Assembly: GCA_950295325.1 (NCBI GenBank)
Contig: OX485809.1
Coordinates: 17,296,001 to 17,360,000, forward strand
DNA length: 64,000 nucleotides
Reading direction: 5' to 3'
Source of the DNA: Polytrichum commune
Lineage: Eukaryota; Streptophyta; Polytrichopsida; Polytrichales; Polytrichaceae
Numbering within the stretch: the stretch's first letter is position 1; each line of letters starts with the position of its first letter. The notes beneath the pieces are model-generated. The model worked only from the letters and a program-made list of their open reading frames with translations. It made no database searches and had not been told where the DNA came from. The position numbers and the translations under genes are program-made. Shown here piece by piece: positions 57,741 through 64,000 of this stretch.

Positions 57741-58241
57741 CACGGGTAGATTACTTAGTGCATTTTAAAAATGACGTGCGGCATAATATAGAGAGGATTA
57801 AAATCATTTCAAATAAAAATTATAAAGGAATTGCAAATAATGAAGGGGCCATTAAATGTAGACAATCCCATTATAAGAAAGTTAGATGAATATAAAACAT
57901 GGGCCATTGTTTTTTTGTAAAATTAATATAGGGGCTGAAGATAAGGATCCTAGAAGGTATGTTTAGTATGGTATGTAAATGGGTTTAGGACTCACGGGGA
58001 TGGATGATAATTGGGATTTCCGTCTGTCCAAAATTACTTAAAATGAATATAGAGTACAAAAAATTACAGTGACTTGGACAATATAAGTAATAGAAAGGTG
58101 CAAACAAATGGGCCATTTTTGAAATTTAAGTAATTATAGGGAGGCTTTAATTCAACCCTTGAAGGTAAATAGCCCCAAAACAAACAAAAAAAACCCAGCC
58201 GCACGTGGTGCACAAAAATGCCTTAGAGTGATCTACCCGTG
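57741..58241. mobile_element. hAT-type non-autonomous element family H, copy 2 (short)
   Basis: 501 bp. Ends CACGGGTAGATTACTTAG and the reverse strand CACGGGTAGATCACTCTAAG, with perfect 8-bp target duplications AGCATTAT at 57733-57740 and 58242-58249. It matches the outer parts of 28778-29672 ('gacgtgcggcataatatag', 'aataatataggggctgaa'-like and 'aattatagggag' blocks). Noncoding. Confidence 0.9.
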
Positions 58242-58249
58242 AGCATTAT

Positions 58250-59560
58250 TCAGATCCATGACAATGTTTCGTGGGATTGATAATATTCCATGAAATATTC
58301 CCAAATATTTCTTGCATTAGGTGACTCTAGTGAGTTCTTAAATGGACATGGTCGACTATGGGATGCCTCGATCTTATATTATATGTTGTGTAATTTATAT
58401 TATTGTTGTTTCAACCATGTCTAAGCCAATCGTGCATGCCACTAATCCAAATGAACTCCAACATGACCTGAATCGCATAAAGTGTTGTTTAAGCACCCTC
58501 TGCCTTACAATGAGGGAAACTCACGTGTGAGCGGTGAAATGGAGGCAAGGAGAGACTTAGATACTTTGAGTGTTATTCTTTTTTAGAATGAGCATAGATG
58601 GCATAAAATCACATGCATCTTATTTATTAGCTTATAAAACAAAAGCACGCAACAAAGCAACAAAATGTGAGTGGTGAGCAATAACTTGTGAGTGATAAGT
58701 AGTTGACTTTCATCAATAAAGAATATAATAGCCAATATGAGATAATTATAGGGGTGACAAATGGCATTTTGAACCAATTGTTTAGGGTTTAGGGTGTGCA
58801 CAATGTGTGAAATTACACCTATTACCATGGAATTCTTAAAACACTTACAGTCAAATGTTGTGATTTATTATAACACACTACAAGCATAAATGAATTCAAC
58901 CACAACCAAATACTATCATGTATTGTCATATAATACCATTTATGGCTCTTGTTATGAAAATATGACTAACATGATTGTTCGTATGCAACCACACAGCCAA
59001 GTCAAGAAGATGCATGACCTCGTTGTAAGTAAATATCAAAGCATGGATGAACTTATCGCTCTCAAAAATCCGCCTTGCAAAGAAATTTGAATACATAGGA
59101 TAGGTGTTTGCAATACACCCGTTGCCCATTTCTTCCCAAAGCTCCCAACAATATCTTTGTGAAGTCCAGACACGTGGGATGTTGCCAATTGTGACATGGG
59201 TGGAGATGTCCTCCTTGAAGGTGATGCCATGGGGTTGGGGGCAATATTAGGTGCCCTATTATGTTATGATATCTAATAATTGGGTTTATTGGGGCTCCTG
59301 GCAATAATTATAATTATGACCTCGTCTTTAAACTAGAGGGAGGCTATATTACTTACAAGTTGTAGACTTGTGTGAAAATTGTAACGAGACATTAAATGTG
59401 TAAAGAACATCCTTTAGTCTTGCTCAAGACCAAATTTCAACTGTACATGGCCCCAAAACACCATTTAGGATCTCAAAGCCTCGACTTGCTATCCAAGTGT
59501 TTTCCAACATTTTTGAGATACTGTTGGTTTCAAGTTTTATTGATTTTCAAAAAAATATCT
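58250..59560. other. Intergenic, unassigned
   Basis: Short open frames only (for example 58342-58530 and 58890-59090, both +). It contains telomere-like 'tttagggtttaggg' (58781-58794). A motif near 58650-58720 ('gtgagtggtgagcaataac') recurs in inverted form near 60690-60745 and 63065-63125. Confidence 0.4.
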
Positions 59561-59564
59561 AAAG

Positions 59565-60117
59565 TTGACGTCTCCAGTGTTTCCCAAGACCTTCTTAGGG
59601 CTTCTAAAGCATCCCTTAAAACTTGAAAGACACCGCTTGATGCTAAGAGGGTTTTTTACAACATTTGGAAATATTATTTTTCATTTCAAATCTTATTGAA
59701 TTTTTCAAAAAGTTCCTCAAAAATCACGCCCCCAACATTTCCTAAAGCTTCTCAAGGCTTCTGAAAATGCCTATAAACTTGAGAAACAAGGGTGTTTCCC
59801 AACAATTTGGAGAATTTTTTGTTGAATTCAATTTTTTTCCCATAAAATCTTTAAAAATGACGCCCCAACACATCCTTGGGCCTTCTCAAGGCTTCTAAAG
59901 AACGCCCAAAAACTTGAAAAACACCCTCTTGGTGTCAAGACGACATTTTCAAACATTTTGGAGACATCATTAGTACTTCAAACATTTATCATTTAAATAA
60001 AAAAAACTCCGTAAAAATAATGCCCCAACATTTCTTAGGGCCTTTGCATAGCTTCAAAAAATGCTCAAAAACTTGAAAAACACCCTCTTAATGCAAAGAG
60101 GGTGTTTTTCAAAATTT
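59565..60117. repeat. Degenerate ~150-bp tandem array with hairpin-forming unit
   Basis: At least four units built on 'gcccc.aacatttc.t..gcttctcaaggcttctaaa..gccc.aaaacttgaaaaacacc'. In the last unit CTTGAAAAACACCCTCTT pairs with AAGAGGGTGTTTTTCAA across a 6-base loop (about 60076-60116), a 17-bp perfect stem. Earlier units have decayed arms. Confidence 0.7.
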
Positions 60118-61079
60118 TGGACACACTGAAGTTGGTTTTGTGCATCTTTGTGGACCTCTTTTTGGCCAGCACCCTAGTTGGAAGGATTTCAACTCATTTC
60201 TTTTGGGATTGTCCTTGTAAGTTTGAAGGGGTGTTTGTTGCCCTCACTGTTGGGTTTGGTAGTGTACTTGAGAGGCATCCAAGGGGGTTTGACTAAGATG
60301 GTGGCATGCACTCCCAAATAATAATTGGATCTTAGAATGGCTAGGAGGATATGTTGAGGAGGGTTGGGGTGATGGCCAATCCTCAACAATCAAATAGGTT
60401 GTTGATGTTGTTCATGTGTATGCCTCCTCGGGTCCTTGCTGTGAAAATGATGAGTGTACATATCATTTAGCATCTTCAAGTGCATCCACCAATATGTGGT
60501 ATTTTAACTTCTTCTTTTGGACTGCATTAGTGGGTTCATGGTCTTGGCAAAAAAATAAATTCAATGTATTGAAAGCTAGAGTTTTGGGTGGTAAAAACGT
60601 ACAACATATCATCTTATGTGCATCCAAATACGCTTTCAAGGTACAAATACCACGGTTATAGGATATTAATGTATATAAATCATGAATATTTTCTTGCTCA
60701 TTGCTCAAATGTTACTGCTTACCCCTCATTGTTCACATGATAATTCTCCATGTTCATGTATTCCCCTCTTGCAATTTCTAGCACTTGGGTGTAGGAAGGG
60801 GGATCTTTGCATGTTCAAAACATCGCAGCGAGAATGTGGGAATTTACAATTGTGCGGCAATGTTCTTGATTTCTTGATTGTAATTTGATGTTTTCCCCAC
60901 TCAAAGAGTAATTGGAGAGATCCAAATGGAGTCTTGTTGATATTGAGGAACTACACGAAGATATGGGTGATGACCATGAAATCAAACACACTCAAGTAGA
61001 AAATTGTACGAAACGCAAAAGAGGGTCCCAAATGATAGTCACTACTTAACATGAAAAACCAAAGTCTCCAAAACATTTG

Positions 61080-62692
61080 GAGGTGGAGCCAAATTTAACG
61101 ATTCCGTTCACGGTGGAGGATACTATTGCAACACTCAATCCTCAAACATTGGTTGTTGCTATTCCTAGAGCTCCTCCTAGCCCTAATGCTCATTCGCAAT
61201 AGGAAACACAAAGGTGTAGTGGTGTGAATTGGGTGGGGTCTTCTTTGACGGCAAGCTCTCAACCACTACTAGTATTGGGAAAAAATACATCCATCGCATC
61301 AATATTGGACAATGAGGGGGCATATCATCCTATCATGGTCGAAATTCTAGAGTTTTTGAAGAAGGTAATTTGTTTTATTTGTTTGTATGTTTGATTGGCA
61401 ACTATTGTTATGTTATCTTATATGTTTTCCATTTCCATATGTAGACATCATTTGGTGGTTGTAAGTTCGACCTTATGATTGCAAATATGCCAAAAAGGTT
61501 GCCCGCCCCATTGTTTCTTCCCCTTCTACCGTCAGTCCTGAGTTGAATTTACACTCAACCTTCCACATCAAAAACTCTTTTTGAGTGTACTAGTGCATAC
61601 TTACATGACAATGGTTGATTCTTTATCATCTTGCCGGAAGCAAAAGAAGTTAGGGATGATGTATGTGGAAACTTACAATTTTGCAATTGCAAAGGCTTAG
61701 TGGAACATCAATGAGCTGTCCTTGTGTTCGGGTGTTGACAAAACTAGTACGGTAAGCGCTTTGTAGGTTGAATTCAATCAAATGTAATAAGTTGGATTTA
61801 TCGTTTTTTTTTGTAATGTTTTTTTATTTAATTTGATTTTTTTCATACTCAAATTTTTGCATTTTGATTTCATCCACAAGTCAGATGCCTCATTGAATTT
61901 TACTTTCCTTAAAAGTGTGGATATGCCCGAAGTGGATCTAAAAGCCACCGATGCTTTCTTTAATATGACCAAACTAAGACTCAACTCATGAACAAAGGTG
62001 CCCCTTGGAGAGGTGGATGCAAGAGAAACTCCGAAATCCATGCAGGTCTTCATCAAGGCATTAACTAAACTTGGATCCGTGGTTCTTGATGCTTATGCGT
62101 CCATAGGTATTTGCAACCGTTGTCTTTCTAAGGTAAATACGGAAACATACCATTGTTTATGGGGTGCTTATAATATATGGTGGACATTGTGGTTTCTAGG
62201 GGCTTCTATTCATGTTTGTAAGTATAGTGGACGACACCTTGTCACGTTTGAAGGAGACTTTACAATATTTGAGGCAGAGTTAATACCTTTTTATGATGCA
62301 AATTATCTTGTGACATGTGGAAGTGTGCCTCACATTACCAACCTCACGAATGATAACAAACATGTTCGCAAGGTGGCAAAGCGATCTCGTATCAGCAAGT
62401 AAGTTTGGAATGCATTCAATGTTGGAATTATTTGTTATTCATTATTATGTGTTTAATCTTGTATAAGTCCATGCAACTAACCGTTTAATTTGATGTCAAC
62501 ATAAGCATGACAACAAATGTTTCATTGCCTCCCACCTCAATGTTGTTTCCTTCACACATAGAGAATGTGGCACAGGTCATGGTGGCTACCTCGACACCAG
62601 CTACTCGTCGAAGGACCCAATGGTTGGTTTGGTGTGCATATGTAGATGATGAGGCAAAAGAAGGTAGTGAAGAGGATGGTGAAGATGACTAG
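61080..62692 (+). pseudogene. N4/N6 DNA methyltransferase-like gene, broken
   Basis: Multi-exon relic. The exon ending at 61362 (VEILEFLKK) joins the exon from 61445 (TSFGGCKFDLMIANMP), a motif IV-like region (family D-[PL]-[PI]-[YW]) that is here imperfect. Downstream are YLHDNG, FFIILPEAKEVRDD and WNINELSLCSGVDKTST (to about 61753, donor GTAAGC). The next exon, about 61882-62106, has FIKALTKLGSVVLDAYASIG; intron 62107-62210; then ASIHVCKYSGRHLVTFEGD and FEAELIPF. The pair 'VVLDAYA..G' and 'GRHLVTFEGD..iFea' matches the S-adenosylmethionine-binding motif I region of N6_N4_Mtase enzymes. Lesions: several in-frame stops (including TGA 61989-61991 and TAG in 'AKA*WNINEL') and a frame change near 61660. 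An acidic tail (EGSEEDGEDD) may be the last exon (62507-62692). Host function is unknown; it may belong to a transposon. Confidence 0.6.
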
Positions 62693-63387
62693 CATCATGG
62701 GTATTATTGGACGTAATGGTTGGATTTTTGTTAGTTGGTTTTTATGTTATGCCTTTCTTTCAATAAACCACATACAATGGACTGCAATTTGTGTGTCAGT
62801 TTCATCTTCCCTCTGTCATTTATTAAACATATTACTTAAGTCAATTGTCCAATTTCCATACATTATTTCACTTGCTTTTGTATATGTGTTGGTCATTGGT
62901 AACACTACATTGATCAAGACAATACAATCTCAAATGCAACTGATTTTGAATTGTGAATGTAATAACTATATAAATGATCCAAACCCATGTACATGGTCCA
63001 TATTTTCATTGCCGCACATCAACAATTGTAGGATATCAATGTCATAGTCATTTTAGTGCCATTAACATTTTATTCCTCACTACTCATATGCTATTGCTTG
63101 CCACTCGCCGCTCATATGATAGCATTCCCACCTTAGAATGGCTCATTGGTTTACAATCCATCCTCGCTATATGATAACACTTTGTAGAAAGGAAATTTGT
63201 CACACTTATGTGGTGTTAACACTATAACACTTATTGAGGGTAGCTTAGACAATTTGTAACTCGCATGAATAGCAATTATGTAACTTTGGAATTTAGAACA
63301 ACACTTATATAAATAAAGGATGAAGATACATAAGAGATGAATGTCATCATACATCTAAACGTCATGGAAGAATGAAATCTATAGTAG

Positions 63388-63760
63388 TTTGATGAGATTC
63401 TTGTGCATGCCAAGATCTTATTTCCTTTTGAAATGTTTGAACGCTTTGGAAGAGAGGCGTAACATCATTAGGTCTTTGTTCCTTAAAAAATTTCAAGGTC
63501 ATAATGCGTTTTCAACATCCTTGAAGCCTATTCTATCTACAAGCACATCGCCAATTTTCACCTTGTTAACTTCTTCAATGGGTTCATTGTCAACTACATC
63601 ATCTCTTTTGTCAAAATTACTTATAAATTCCTCTTCAATAGGTATGTATGGATTGTTTAAATCAAATTCTAGTTCATAATTGATGAACTCATATGGATTC
63701 GTAATGGGCTCAATTTCACTCTCTACAGATACCAATGCCAATTGTTCCCGTAAGGCAATA
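63388..63760 (-). CDS. Unrecognised acidic reading frame
   Basis: Minus-strand frame with an acidic, Asn/Ile-rich stretch (PITNPYEFINYELEFDLNN, then PYIPIEEEFISNFDKRDDVV). It lacks an ATG at the upstream end and is not recognised. The biased composition could reflect a real exon fragment of a transposon gene or chance in AT-rich DNA. Telomere-like 'gggtttagggtttagg' (63760-63775) follows directly. Confidence 0.25.
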
Positions 63761-64000
63761 GGGTTTAGGGTTTAGGTTAGAGTTTATGTCAATTTCATCC
63801 AAGGTATAAAATTTCATAGCCTTGCTTTCATTCAAATTAACACTTATTGAGGTGAACTCAATGAAAATGGGAGAATAATTTTATAATTTCTCTTAGCAAT
63901 TAACAAATAACACCTATTACACCATTTATGGTATTTAATGTCACTTACTATTCGGAGTTACACATTGCTATGACATTTTATTGTTGATGTAACTTACTCA

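Noticed and set aside
54530-60117. CRISPR-like array
   Set aside because: Repeat units are 150-262 bp with no short repeat/spacer pattern, in a plant nuclear context.

Overview
The window reads as nuclear DNA of a land plant. Genes are intron-rich with GT..AG junctions. Four recognisable loci are typical plant genes: an SCD1-type DENN/WD40 protein, an MLO seven-transmembrane protein, a mitochondrial phosphate carrier and a gamma-glutamylcyclotransferase-like protein. Plant-type TTTAGGG motifs recur. Intergenic DNA is AT-rich and full of decayed transposons. I cannot name the species; a seed-free plant (moss, liverwort, hornwort, lycophyte or fern) is a guess from the unusual transposon content.

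Layout. 1-1380 (+): last three exons of an SMP-30/regucalcin-like gene. 4109-4270 (+): lone ATG18/PROPPIN-like exon. 5653-19138 (-): a 13.5 kb SCD1-like gene, with GC-rich promoter and simple repeats just upstream (19139-19430). 19529-20102: small nested inverted-repeat element. 21920-27229: a 5.3 kb element with about 59-bp terminal inverted repeats, carrying a RAG1/Transib-like transposase relic (+) and an unrecognised 225-codon reading frame (-) converging on it. 28778-29672 and 57741-58241: two copies of one hAT-type element, each with perfect 8-bp target duplications. 32552-39419 (-): a complete 15-exon MLO gene of 593 codons. 41165-41498: a long near-perfect foldback. 43436-48093: two inverted copies of a second element family around more repeats. 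48877-49764 (+): intronless cyclotransferase-like gene. 51471-53710 (-): five-exon phosphate carrier of 315 codons. 54530-60117: three tandem arrays, a dispersed repeat and one hAT copy. About 61080-62692 (+): a broken multi-exon N4/N6 DNA-methyltransferase-like gene.

The main discovery candidate is the transposase at 22805-25963. Read with its introns, it places the three catalytic acidic residues and the four zinc ligands of the RAG1 core in order and at near-RAG1 spacing. This copy is dead (four in-frame stops and one frameshift), but the family may have live members elsewhere. The host genes look like unrelated housekeeping or signalling genes, not an operon or cluster: SCD1 (exocytosis and cytokinesis), MLO (calmodulin-regulated membrane protein), phosphate carrier (mitochondrial phosphate import). 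Both large genes carry a copy of the same 224-226 bp hAT-type MITE in an intron.
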